Of a DNA stretch of 7,088 nucleotides, positions 1 to 6,382 are shown in pieces (within the stretch, counting starts at the first letter, position 1; each line of letters begins with the position of its first letter). The stretch covers positions 1 to 7,088 of the forward strand of contig CANHLD010000087.1 of assembly GCA_947461325.1 (NCBI GenBank), written 5' to 3'. The position numbers were made by a program, and so were the translations under genes. Under the pieces are notes generated by a model, which had not been told where the DNA came from, did no database searches, and saw only the letters and a list, made by a program, of their open reading frames with translations. This DNA is from Comamonadaceae bacterium. Lineage in GTDB: Bacteria; Pseudomonadota; Gammaproteobacteria; Burkholderiales; Burkholderiaceae_C.

Positions 1-217
1 CGTGATTTCATTTGGTCAACAATGTGCGCCATGGCTTGATCGGCAAAGCCCTTGTGAACCGCGTCCAGTGACTCAAGCAAGGGCACACCGGAGGAAACCA
101 AGGTGGCCAATTGACGTGGGAATCGGTCAATTCATGAGAGGTAACGGCTGAGTGTTTGAAGCGCGTATTGAAAGACGCCTGGCCTGATTGATCCGACTTC
201 ACCCAGTGGCTATTCAT
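1..217 (-). pseudogene. gspF: GspF/PilC-type inner-membrane platform protein, N-terminal part, apparent frameshift, cut by window edge
   Basis: GspF/PilC proteins are polytopic inner-membrane platforms that work with a GspE/PilB ATPase in type II secretion or type IV pilus assembly. The ATG (217-215) lies inside the last codons of the upstream ATPase gene (ATGAATAG overlap), so the two are translationally coupled. The first frame gives about 32 residues ending SHELTD at 122. It then runs into non-homologous sequence and stops at 10-8. From 122 leftwards another frame reads FPRQLATLVSSGVPLLESLD and then AVHKGFADQAMAHIVDQMKS up to the edge. That is the typical start of the GspF cytoplasmic domain (F-x-RQLATL-x-x-x-GVPLL). 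This second frame has a TGA just upstream, so it has no start of its own. One missing base near 118-122 explains both facts. The ~30 residues before the RQLATL motif are short for the family. The break could be a true pseudogene mutation or a sequencing error. The family call is firm for the second-frame segment. Confidence 0.75.
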
Positions 218-1358
218 GGGTTGCGGCCACCACTTCTTCAAGCGTTGTTTCCCCGGCGGCAACCTTGAGCAAGCCGCTGTCGCGCAGGCTGCGCACACCT
301 TCGCGCTGGGCTTGTTGTCCCAGTTCAATGGCGCTGGCTTGTTGCAGCATTAGCAATTGCAGGCTGTGCGTGATGGGCATGACTTGGTGGATGGCGATCC
401 GTCCTTTGTACCCATCTAGACACAAGTGGCAACCGATAGCGCGGTAGCCACTGTTGGCCGGCATGGGCTGCTTGCATGACACACACAAGCGGCGAAGCAA
501 ACGTTGAGCGCATACCAAGGACACGCTGCTGGCCAGATTAAAGCCTGCGATGCCCATCTGACTCAAACGTGCAAGCGTGGAAGGCGCATCATTGGTGTGC
601 AGGGTAGACAACACCAAATGCCCGGTTTGTGATGCTTTGATAGCGATATCCGCAGTGGCCAAGTCTCGAATCTCGCCGACCATCACAATGTCGGGGTCTT
701 GGCGCAGCAACGCGCGCAGCGCAACATCAAAGCTCAAGCCTATGCGCTCATTCACATTCACTTGGTTGGCCCCGGCCAGCACAATCTCCGAGGGGTCTTC
801 CACAGTGGCGATATTGACGCCGCTTGTATTCAAGTGGTTTAAGCAGGTGTAGAGGGTGACGGTTTTGCCTGATCCTGTCGGTCCTGTGATCAACACCATG
901 CCATTGGGCCGGTGAATGGCTTGCATCAATTGATCAAGTTCTTTATGCGGCAAACCCAAATGTTCAAAGCTCAATTGCTGCGACTGAATATCTAGTATGC
1001 GCAACACCAACTTCTCGCCGTGCAAAGTCGGCAAACTGCTCACACGCATGTCCACCATGCGTTGATGGACGGCCCATTGCAAACGGCCGTCTTGCGGTAA
1101 GCGCTTTTCAGCAATATCAAGCCGCGACTGCACCTTGATGCGCGAGATGATTTGTTCGCGTAAATTTGCCGCTGGCGCGGGCATTTCATACAACTTGCCG
1201 TCGCGTCGCACCCGAACTCGCAACAGGTTGTCAAATGGCTCGAGATGTATGTCAGAGGCCTGCAATTCAAGGCTGTGGGTCAGCAACTCAGACAACCATT
1301 GCACCGCTTGCTGATCCTGCGGCGGTTGGCGTTCAATGCTCATCGTGCGTGTATTCAT
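210..1358 (-). CDS. gspE: GspE/PilB-type secretion or pilus assembly ATPase, compact form
   Basis: This is a hexameric cytoplasmic ATPase that powers pseudopilus or type IV pilus extension, or DNA uptake. Counting from the ATG at 1358 (382 residues), the motifs are: N2-like segment SDIHLEP (~35-41), Walker A GPTGSGKT (159-166), Asp box with EDPSE (187-191), Walker B ending VGEIRD (E229), and a His box QTGHLVLSTLHTND (~244-257). Four zinc-type cysteines follow in two CxxC pairs (292/295 and 310/313). The cysteines and the lack of a PilT-type AIRxLIRE motif point to an assembly ATPase, not a retraction ATPase. The protein lacks the ~150-residue N-terminal MshEN/N1 domain of PilB and GspE, and resembles ComGA in length. 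The usual ETA after GEIRD is ATA here. The frame opens at a TTG (1409), but ATG 1358 (GACGAG just upstream) or ATG 1343 are likelier starts. Its end overlaps gspF. The exact system (T2SS, T4P or competence) cannot be decided here. Confidence 0.9.
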   Translation of the reverse strand: MNTRTMSIERQPPQDQQAVQWLSELLTHSLELQASDIHLEPFDNLLRVRVRRDGKLYEMPAPAANLREQIISRIKVQSRLDIAEKRLPQDGRLQWAVHQRMVDMRVSSLPTLHGEKLVLRILDIQSQQLSFEHLGLPHKELDQLMQAIHRPNGMVLITGPTGSGKTVTLYTCLNHLNTSGVNIATVEDPSEIVLAGANQVNVNERIGLSFDVALRALLRQDPDIVMVGEIRDLATADIAIKASQTGHLVLSTLHTNDAPSTLARLSQMGIAGFNLASSVSLVCAQRLLRRLCVSCKQPMPANSGYRAIGCHLCLDGYKGRIAIHQVMPITHSLQLLMLQQASAIELGQQAQREGVRSLRDSGLLKVAAGETTLEEVVAATHE

Positions 1359-1449
1359 CTCGTCACTGTAGACATACAGACGCAGAAAGTAGCGAGTTGC
1401 ATTTACCAAATAAGCAATTTGTACTTAAGCTCCAAAGTCCGCAAAAAGC
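1359..1449. other. divergent intergenic region before gspE
   Basis: Together with 1479-1523, this stretch separates the minus-strand ATPase gene from the plus-strand DUF47 gene. It must hold both promoters. It is AT-rich on the right side, with a T tract at 1494-1500. I could not find a convincing sigma70 pair on either strand. No trace of the missing N-terminal ATPase domain is encoded here. Confidence 0.4.
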
Positions 1450-1478
1450 GTGTGAAAAATTTGTGACAATGCTATGAC
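1450..1478 (+). promoter_or_regulatory. possible PhoB-type direct repeats upstream of the phosphate-transport operon
   Basis: Three 7-base units occur at exact 11-base spacing: GTGTGAA (1450-1456), TTGTGAC (1461-1467) and CTATGAC (1472-1478), separated by the 4-base AT-rich spacers AAAT and AATG. Pho boxes are tandem 7-base CTGTCAT-like units with 4-base AT-rich spacers. The geometry fits well, but the base match is only partial: the G at position 5 of two units is atypical. The location, about 45 bases before a DUF47-pit operon and between divergent genes, makes PhoB control plausible. This is an inference from spacing and context. Confidence 0.3.
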
Positions 1479-1523
1479 TTTCTGTTTTTCTCCTTTTTTT
1501 GAATAACTCACATTGGGTTGTCT

Positions 1524-2171
1524 ATGCTTTTTTCGAAACTTCTCCCACGCGACGCAGATTTCTTTGAAATGTTCAATCGCCATGCTGACAGGATTGTCGA
1601 GGCCTCGCAGGCATTCACCAACCTGGTTCAAAACTACGACAACCTGAGTCTGCGCGAAAAATACACCCTTGATGTCGACAAGGCAGAAAGCGCGGCAGAC
1701 CGCATCACGCATGAAGTCAGCACTGCGTTGCACAAAACTTTCATCACTCCGATTGATCGGGAGCAAATCCATTCACTGATTAACACCATGGACGATGTGG
1801 CTGATCTGATTCAAGACTCTGCCGAAACCATGTCCTTGTATGACGTGAAAAAAATGACGGATGAAATTTTCATCCTGACAGACCTTGGTGCGAAGTGTGT
1901 CAGCCGTGTCAATGATGCGGTCAAATTGCTGGGCAAATTGGCAGATCCCAAGGTGGCAGAAGGAGCTCTGAAAACCTGTCAGGAAATTGACCGGCTTGAA
2001 TCAGACGCTGATCATGTGATGCGCAGCGCCATGAGCAAATTGTTTCGTGAAGAAGCCGATGTGCGTGAATTGATCAAACTCAAAGCCATCTATGAACTGT
2101 TGGAAACCATCACCGACAAGTGTGAGGATGTGGCCAATTTGATCGAAGGCATCATTCTTGAAAACTCCTGA
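1524..2171 (+). CDS. DUF47 / PhoU-like protein (TIGR00153 type), Pit partner
   Basis: This 215-residue, mostly alpha-helical cytoplasmic protein belongs to the DUF47 PhoU-like family. Such proteins are commonly encoded directly before a Pit carrier and are thought to modulate it. It carries acidic, PhoU-like putative metal-binding helices: DKAESAADRITHEV (~52-65), TPIDREQIHSLINTMDDVAD (~75-94), EIDRLESDADHVMRSAMSKLF (in pieces, ~156-176) and a C-terminal ELLETITDKCEDVANLIEGI segment. The length is normal for the family. The ATG at 1524 is preferred over the in-frame TTG at 1518, because family members typically begin M-L/F-x-K-L-L-P. No strong Shine-Dalgarno sequence is visible before either start. 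The pit gene follows 18 bases after the stop, on the same strand. Whether the protein activates or restrains Pit cannot be read from the sequence. Confidence 0.9.
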   Translation: MLFSKLLPRDADFFEMFNRHADRIVEASQAFTNLVQNYDNLSLREKYTLDVDKAESAADRITHEVSTALHKTFITPIDREQIHSLINTMDDVADLIQDSAETMSLYDVKKMTDEIFILTDLGAKCVSRVNDAVKLLGKLADPKVAEGALKTCQEIDRLESDADHVMRSAMSKLFREEADVRELIKLKAIYELLETITDKCEDVANLIEGIILENS

Positions 2172-2189
2172 TCTCAGCGGGAGCTTGTG

Positions 2190-3191
2190 ATGCAAACAGC
2201 TATCTGGATCGTGGTCTTGCTGGTATTTCTGGCCTTGATGTTTGACTTCATCAACGGCTTTCACGATGCCGCCAATTCTATCGCCACTGTCGTCTCTACC
2301 GGCGTTCTAAAACCTACGCAGGCAGTGGTATTTGCCGCGTTTTTCAACTTTATCGCCTTGTTTGTTTTTCACTTGAGTGTGGCGGCCACCATCGGCAAAG
2401 GCATTGTGGTGCCCGGTATCGTGGACACGCATGTGGTGTTCGGTGCATTGGTCGGCGCCATCACTTGGAATTTGTTGACATGGTTTTTCGGTATCCCCAG
2501 TAGTTCTTCCCATGCTTTGATCGGCGGCATAGTCGGCAGCGTGATGGCCAAGGCCGGCACCTCTGCTTTGTTGCTGGCTGGGGTGATGAAAACGGTGGTG
2601 TTTATTTTTGTGTCCCCCATGCTGGGTTTTTTGTTGGGCTCATTGATGATGTTATTGGTGAGTTGGGTGTTTGTGAGAACCACGCCATCGCATGTGGATA
2701 AATGGTTTCGCCGTTTGCAACTGGTTTCGGCAGGCGCCTACAGCCTGGGCCATGGCGGCAATGACGCCCAAAAAACCATTGGCATTATTTGGATGCTTTT
2801 GATAGCCACAGGCTATGTGTCAGCGCAGGACACACTGCCGCCGTTTTGGGTGATCTTTTCTTGTTACGCAGCCATCGCTTGCGGCACTTTAATGGGCGGT
2901 TGGCGCATTGTGAAAACCATGGGGCAGCGCATCACCAAGCTCAAACCTGTCGGTGGTTTTTGTGCTGAAACCGGCGGCGCCATCACTTTGTTTTTAGCCA
3001 CTGCTTTAGGTATTCCTGTATCGACCACACACACCATCACCGGTGCTATCGTCGGTGTCGGCTCCATACGCCGTGCCAGTGCCGTGCGTTGGGGTGTTGC
3101 CGGTACGATTGTGTGGGCTTGGGTGTTGACCATCCCCGCCAGCGCATTCGTGGCTGCTGTTGCGTATGCCGTTAGCTTGGTTATTTTTTGA
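2190..3191 (+). CDS. pit: low-affinity inorganic phosphate transporter, PiT family
   Basis: Pit carriers are inner-membrane symporters that bring phosphate, often as a metal-phosphate complex, into the cell using the proton gradient. The 333-residue product is strongly hydrophobic with about ten predicted membrane spans. It shows the two PiT half-signatures: DFINGFHDAANS near the N-terminus (~19-30) and GHGGNDAQKT (~187-196). The internal duplication also shows as GIPSSSSH (~101-108) and GIPVSTTH (~274-281), each followed by a Gly-rich helix. The start is ATG 2190, with GGGAG (2179-2183) at 6 bases. The GTG at 2187 is in frame but worse placed. It forms a unit with the upstream DUF47 gene (18-base gap) and probably with the small exported protein 10 bases downstream. 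The length matches the ~330-residue bacterial subgroup. I see no missing key residue. Confidence 0.95.
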   Translation: MQTAIWIVVLLVFLALMFDFINGFHDAANSIATVVSTGVLKPTQAVVFAAFFNFIALFVFHLSVAATIGKGIVVPGIVDTHVVFGALVGAITWNLLTWFFGIPSSSSHALIGGIVGSVMAKAGTSALLLAGVMKTVVFIFVSPMLGFLLGSLMMLLVSWVFVRTTPSHVDKWFRRLQLVSAGAYSLGHGGNDAQKTIGIIWMLLIATGYVSAQDTLPPFWVIFSCYAAIACGTLMGGWRIVKTMGQRITKLKPVGGFCAETGGAITLFLATALGIPVSTTHTITGAIVGVGSIRRASAVRWGVAGTIVWAWVLTIPASAFVAAVAYAVSLVIF

Positions 3192-3201
3192 GTCATTGCC
3201 T

Positions 3202-3537
3202 ATGTTTCGAAATTCATCTTTAGCTGCCTGCTTTTGTTTCGCGGGCTTAGCGCATGCCCAGTTGACAAGCGCTTGGCTGCAATGTGGCGAGGCGGTGATG
3301 GGTGCACCTTTCAAAGTCATGTTCTCGGGTCAAACCGCTGAGTTGCTTTACAAAGGGGAAAGCTATACCTTGAAATTCAACCGCGCTTGGCGATCACAAG
3401 ACGGTGAGACATGGGCCGATTACCAGGACGACGCGTTGGTGGTCACCACCAACATTCCTTCAGACAACTATGTGTCGGTGGGAAAAAAAGGCAGCATGCA
3501 CAGCATGTCTTCCTGTGACGTACAGCCAGAAAAGTAA
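3202..3537 (+). CDS. small exported protein of unknown function, possibly MliC-like
   Basis: This 111-residue protein has a short signal peptide. A hydrophobic stretch after MFRNSS ends in AGLAHA, with likely signal peptidase I cleavage before Q20, so the product should be periplasmic. The mature part is a probable small beta-rich domain with exactly two cysteines, C28 (in AWLQCGE) and C105 (in MSSCDV), which could form a disulfide joining its two ends. Two end cysteines, an aromatic-x-x-C start and a GESYTLKF strand recall MliC-type lysozyme inhibitors (C-type lysozyme inhibitor fold). The key MliC SGxxY loop is not evident; SQDGETWADY sits in that region. I therefore keep the call as unknown. 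The gene begins 10 bases after the pit stop and is probably co-transcribed, with no clear Shine-Dalgarno sequence. An earlier in-frame ATG at 3160 would overlap pit and spoil the signal peptide, so it was not chosen. Confidence 0.7.
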   Translation: MFRNSSLAACFCFAGLAHAQLTSAWLQCGEAVMGAPFKVMFSGQTAELLYKGESYTLKFNRAWRSQDGETWADYQDDALVVTTNIPSDNYVSVGKKGSMHSMSSCDVQPEK

Positions 3538-3559
3538 CCGCTTGTCTTTTTCAAACCGA

Positions 3560-4195
3560 TCAACGCATGGCATTGATGAAAGACTTCAGCACATGCACAT
3601 GATCGGCAAAGTCAGTGATACCGTGATCAGAACCTTGGATGATGTATTGCTGATCAGTTGGGTACCGTGCTGACATTTCCCGCCAATCCAATACCTCGTC
3701 GCCGGTGGCAATCATCGACAGCAAGTTGGAAGCGTCCTGCTTGATATGCGCTGCAGTCACTTCGTGTTCAGGCAACAATTTCAAAGCGCGAGATACATAC
3801 AAGGCCTTCAATTCCTCTACATACTCAGGTTTGATTTCAACCAAGATGTCCGGGTCATGCCAACTTGGGTGGACACCGATATAACTCGCCAAGTCGCGCG
3901 CCGGATGAACCGCCGGGTTGAGCAAACATGCTGCGCAGTTGAAATGGGCAGCGGCCCAACTGGCATAAAACCCGCCTAGAGATGAGCCGATGACAAGGCT
4001 GGAAGCAGGTGACCATGTTTGAAGTATTTGACTGACGATGTTTGCACTGGCTAGAGCAGAGGCGGGAAGTTGCGGGCATTCCCATTGGATTTGCGGGTAT
4101 TCGTTAGCAAACCATTGCTGAAGAAATCGGGCTTTGCTGGACCCGGGACTGGAGCGAAAGCCATGCAGGTAAAGCACGTGGGTAATGCGGGTCAT
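3560..4195 (-). CDS. yqiA: YqiA-like alpha/beta-hydrolase (esterase)
   Basis: The 211-residue cytoplasmic protein belongs to the YqiA/UPF0227 alpha/beta-hydrolases, small esterases acting on short acyl esters. The visible elements are in family order. The oxyanion strand YLHGFRSSPGS is at ~9-19, and the nucleophile elbow GSSLGG at 70-75 has Ser72 as the likely nucleophile. The acid is probably Asp166, in ATGDEVLDW. The base is His191, in GSDHGITDF. The triad is complete and the length normal. It has no signal peptide. The gene converges on the exported-protein gene, with a gap of only 22 bases. Its ATG overlaps the stop of a small upstream ORF on the same strand (ATGA), which suggests coupled translation. 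No good independent Shine-Dalgarno sequence precedes the start. The physiological substrate is unknown. Confidence 0.9.
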   Translation of the reverse strand: MTRITHVLYLHGFRSSPGSSKARFLQQWFANEYPQIQWECPQLPASALASANIVSQILQTWSPASSLVIGSSLGGFYASWAAAHFNCAACLLNPAVHPARDLASYIGVHPSWHDPDILVEIKPEYVEELKALYVSRALKLLPEHEVTAAHIKQDASNLLSMIATGDEVLDWREMSARYPTDQQYIIQGSDHGITDFADHVHVLKSFINAMR

Positions 4196-4314
4196 GTGAA
4201 TATCAAAGCCAAATAGGCCGGGTCATCCCATATGCTGTTGTTGACGACATTCGCCAAGCGCAGCAGCAGGTAGTAGGCTGTGTTTGACCATTCATGGAGA
4301 TTCATGAATGGCAT
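4192..4314 (-). CDS. small ORF of 37-40 codons, translationally coupled to yqiA
   Basis: I read this small ORF from the reverse strand of an otherwise unexplained gap. From the ATG at 4314 it encodes 40 residues; from a second ATG at 4305, 37 residues. Its sequence begins MNLHEWSNTAYYLLLRLANV and ends SIWDDPAYLALIFT. The TGA (4194-4192) overlaps the yqiA ATG as ATGA, the classic arrangement for translational coupling. Third codon positions are rich in G/C (25 of 37 from ATG 4305), as expected of coding DNA here. There are two hydrophobic patches separated by an acidic WDD, so it may be membrane-associated. An in-frame TAA just upstream of 4314 limits the size. I do not recognise the family and no strong Shine-Dalgarno sequence is visible. 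It may be a real small protein or a leader peptide for yqiA. It could also be the remnant of the 3' end of a larger lost gene. Confidence 0.45.
   Translation of the reverse strand: MPFMNLHEWSNTAYYLLLRLANVVNNSIWDDPAYLALIFT
4288..4311. repeat. perfect 9-bp inverted repeat, possible operator or hairpin
   Basis: CCATTCATG (4288-4296) and CATGAATGG (4303-4311) are perfect inverted copies separated by GAGATT. The element lies between the divergent small ORF/yqiA unit and the beta-lactamase-fold gene, about 80 bases before the latter. It covers the 4305 ATG of the small ORF and lies just inside its 4314 ATG. There is no T-run after it, so it is not an intrinsic terminator. It could bind a dimeric regulator. 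In mRNA from the minus strand it could instead fold over the start of the small ORF. Confidence 0.45.
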
Positions 4315-4390
4315 TATCTGGTTTTAATTCTGTCACGCTAATTGGCCAAATTACGCTAGAGTCAACCTCCTGTGCGACAAAGAGGCCATG

Positions 4391-5554
4391 ATGAAATTGA
4401 CATTCAAGATTTTGGGGTTGGTGCTTTTTTTGGCCGCTGCCAGTTTGCAACTGAGTGGCCATGGATACATTTGGCGTGCGATCAGCAGCACTTACCTGCA
4501 AGGCCACAGCACCGCGAATATCGATGATGCGAAAAACTTCGATCAACAAATCATCTCCAAGGGTGTTTCATCGCCTTGGCCCAAAGACCCGCGCTACAAC
4601 CAAAAAATTTTGGAAGCTGACACGCTTTCCTATTTGAAAAAGTTCGGCACGGCTGCATTTTTGGTGGCGCAAAACGGCGCTTTGGTACATGAAGAATATT
4701 TCGCGCCTTACAACGCGCAAAGTCTGACCAATTCTTTTTCCATGGCCAAAACCATCACTACTTTGCAAATGGAGATGGCCGTCAAGCAAGGTTTCATCAG
4801 CAGTTTTGATGCGCCTTTGACAGAGCAAATCAAAGAATATGCGCAAGACCCGCGCGGCCAAAAAGCAACCATTGCCCAACTCTCTGCCATGAAGTCAGGC
4901 CATGAGTGGGATGAAAACTATTATTTGCCGCTGAACATGACGACCAATTTGTACTACGGCAAAGACGCACAAGCGCTGGTGCTGTCGCATGGCTTTGAAC
5001 GAGAACCCGGCAGTGCATACGAATACAGCAGTGGCAGCACCCAACTGCTGGGTGTGTTCCTCAAGCGGGCGTTGCAGGCAAAAGAACCGTCGTTGACCAT
5101 CAGCGAACATTTGTCGCGCAGCCTATGGCAACCCTTGGGCATGGAAAACGATGCGGTTTACACCATGGACAGGCCTGCTGCCGAAGGTGGCATGGAGCGC
5201 ACTTACTGCTGTGTGTTTGCCAGCGCAAGAGACTTTGCTCGCGTCGGTCAAGTGTTGTTGCAAGACGGTCAGTGGAACGGTAAACAACTCTGGGATAAGG
5301 CGTTTATAGAGCGTATGCGTCAACCAGATTTGCAGCCGTTTTACGGTCATTCACTGTGGATGGATTGGACCTACAAGTATCCTTTTTATTTGATGCAAGG
5401 GCATGAGGGCCAATATGTCATCGTGGTGCCGTCACTTCAACTGGTGGTGGTGCGAACCGGGCAGCACAGAGATGAAACACAGACTGGCCCTAACGGACAA
5501 ATACCGTTGGAGGTCTACCGTTTTGTAGATCAGGCGGTGGCGTTGGTTCAATGA
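4391..5554 (+). CDS. exported serine hydrolase, beta-lactamase fold (class C / esterase family VIII type)
   Basis: This is a COG1680-type serine hydrolase, about 387 residues. The N-terminus (MKLTFKILG followed by a run of L, V, F and A) is a signal peptide or uncleaved anchor, so the enzyme acts outside the cytoplasm. Counting from ATG 4388, the active-site boxes are S118-M-A-K121 (SxxK nucleophile and general base), Y213-S-S215 (equivalent of YxN, inside AYEYSSGST) and H339-E-G341 (equivalent of KTG). SxxK with YxS and HxG is more usual in esterases, amide hydrolases such as 6-aminohexanoate-dimer hydrolase, and D-aminopeptidase-like members than in true beta-lactamases. I would therefore not call it an antibiotic-resistance gene. 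Both ATG 4388 and ATG 4391 are in frame. AGAGG (4381-4385) sits 5 bases before 4391, which decides the start. It appears monocistronic. The natural substrate is unknown. Confidence 0.88.
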   Translation: MKLTFKILGLVLFLAAASLQLSGHGYIWRAISSTYLQGHSTANIDDAKNFDQQIISKGVSSPWPKDPRYNQKILEADTLSYLKKFGTAAFLVAQNGALVHEEYFAPYNAQSLTNSFSMAKTITTLQMEMAVKQGFISSFDAPLTEQIKEYAQDPRGQKATIAQLSAMKSGHEWDENYYLPLNMTTNLYYGKDAQALVLSHGFEREPGSAYEYSSGSTQLLGVFLKRALQAKEPSLTISEHLSRSLWQPLGMENDAVYTMDRPAAEGGMERTYCCVFASARDFARVGQVLLQDGQWNGKQLWDKAFIERMRQPDLQPFYGHSLWMDWTYKYPFYLMQGHEGQYVIVVPSLQLVVVRTGQHRDETQTGPNGQIPLEVYRFVDQAVALVQ

Positions 5555-5634
5555 TGAAAGTTCGTGGCGTGGATGCGGGTTGAAACCCGATCTTCACAAA
5601 TGATTAAGCTATGGGTTTTTCCAGGAGACAACCC

Positions 5635-6369
5635 ATGCGCCTTGCCAACAAAACCGTTCTTGTGACCGCTGCCGGTCAGGGCATAGGTCATGCCGCCGTC
5701 ATGGCCATGGCTGCTGAAGGCGCGACTGTTTGGGCGACAGATGTCAACCCCGATTTGCTGAATTCGTTCGCAGGGCAAGCCAACATTCACACCGCCGCGT
5801 TGGACGTGATGGACAAGGCGGGCATACATGCGCTGGTCAAGCGCATAGACAAGATTGACGCGGTGTTCAATTGCGCCGGCTATGTTCACAGCAATACTGC
5901 GATGGACGCCACCGACGAGCAATGGGATTTCGCCATGAACTTGAACGCGCGTTCGCAGTTTTGGATGATTCAAGCTGTGCTGCCCAAGATGCTCGCGCAA
6001 GGCGCCGGCAGCATCATCAACATGGCCAGTGTGGCTTCCAGCATCAAGGGTTTGCCCAACCGTTTTGTCTATGGCGTGAGCAAGGCGGCGGTGATTGGTT
6101 TGACCAAAGCTGTCGCGGCCGACTACGTGGCCCAAGGCATACGCTGCAACGCGATTTGCCCCGGCACTGTGGATACACCTTCCTTGCAAGACCGCATCAA
6201 CAGCCAGGCTGACCCGGTGCAGGCGCGTAAAAATTTCATCGCCAGACAGCCCATGGGCCGCTTGGCACAGGCGCATGAAATCGCTCCTATCGTGGTGTTT
6301 CTGGCCAGCGATGAATCGCGTTTTTCCACCGGCAATGCGTATTCGGTGGACGGCGGTATGACAATTTAA
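5635..6369 (+). CDS. short-chain dehydrogenase/reductase, DHRS6/BDH2-like
   Basis: This 244-residue classical SDR is a cytoplasmic NAD(H)-dependent oxidoreductase with a Rossmann fold. The glycine motif is TAAGQGIG (11-18) and Asp36 in ATD, at the end of the second strand, favours NAD over NADP. NCAG (79-82) is present, and the catalytic residues are Ser132, Tyr146 and Lys150 (YGVSK). ICPGTVDTPSLQDRI, the RQPMGR segment and LASDES...TGN...DGG closely follow human DHRS6/BDH2 and bacterial 2-keto-3-deoxy-L-fuconate dehydrogenase-like enzymes. From memory of the DHRS6 structure, Arg143, Arg187 and Arg204 align with the arginines that bind the substrate carboxylate, so a hydroxy- or oxo-carboxylic acid substrate is likely. 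The start is ATG 5635, with AGGAGA (5623-5628) at 6 bases; the upstream ATG 5611 lacks this. No pathway genes adjoin it, so the exact substrate stays open. Confidence 0.9.
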   Translation: MRLANKTVLVTAAGQGIGHAAVMAMAAEGATVWATDVNPDLLNSFAGQANIHTAALDVMDKAGIHALVKRIDKIDAVFNCAGYVHSNTAMDATDEQWDFAMNLNARSQFWMIQAVLPKMLAQGAGSIINMASVASSIKGLPNRFVYGVSKAAVIGLTKAVAADYVAQGIRCNAICPGTVDTPSLQDRINSQADPVQARKNFIARQPMGRLAQAHEIAPIVVFLASDESRFSTGNAYSVDGGMTI

Positions 6370-6382
6370 TCTGCCCCATCCT

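Noticed and set aside
1359..1409. TTG start at 1409 for the secretion ATPase
   Set aside because: It adds 17 residues without family similarity and has no ribosome site; the downstream ATGs are better.
1491..1500. T-rich tract before the DUF47 gene as a terminator
   Set aside because: No stable GC stem precedes it on either strand.
3160..3201. Earlier ATG start for the small exported protein
   Set aside because: It would overlap the end of pit and place charged and aromatic residues before the signal peptide; the ATG at 3202 gives a clean signal sequence.
5576..5589. CGGGT-TGAA-ACCCG hairpin after the beta-lactamase-fold gene
   Set aside because: The stem has only five pairs and no T-run follows, so it does not support a terminator call.
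6374..6379. CCCCAT as the -10 of a heat-shock promoter
   Set aside because: It matches the sigma32 -10 core but lies upstream of CTTGAAA, and no -35 is found at the right distance before it. It is likely chance.
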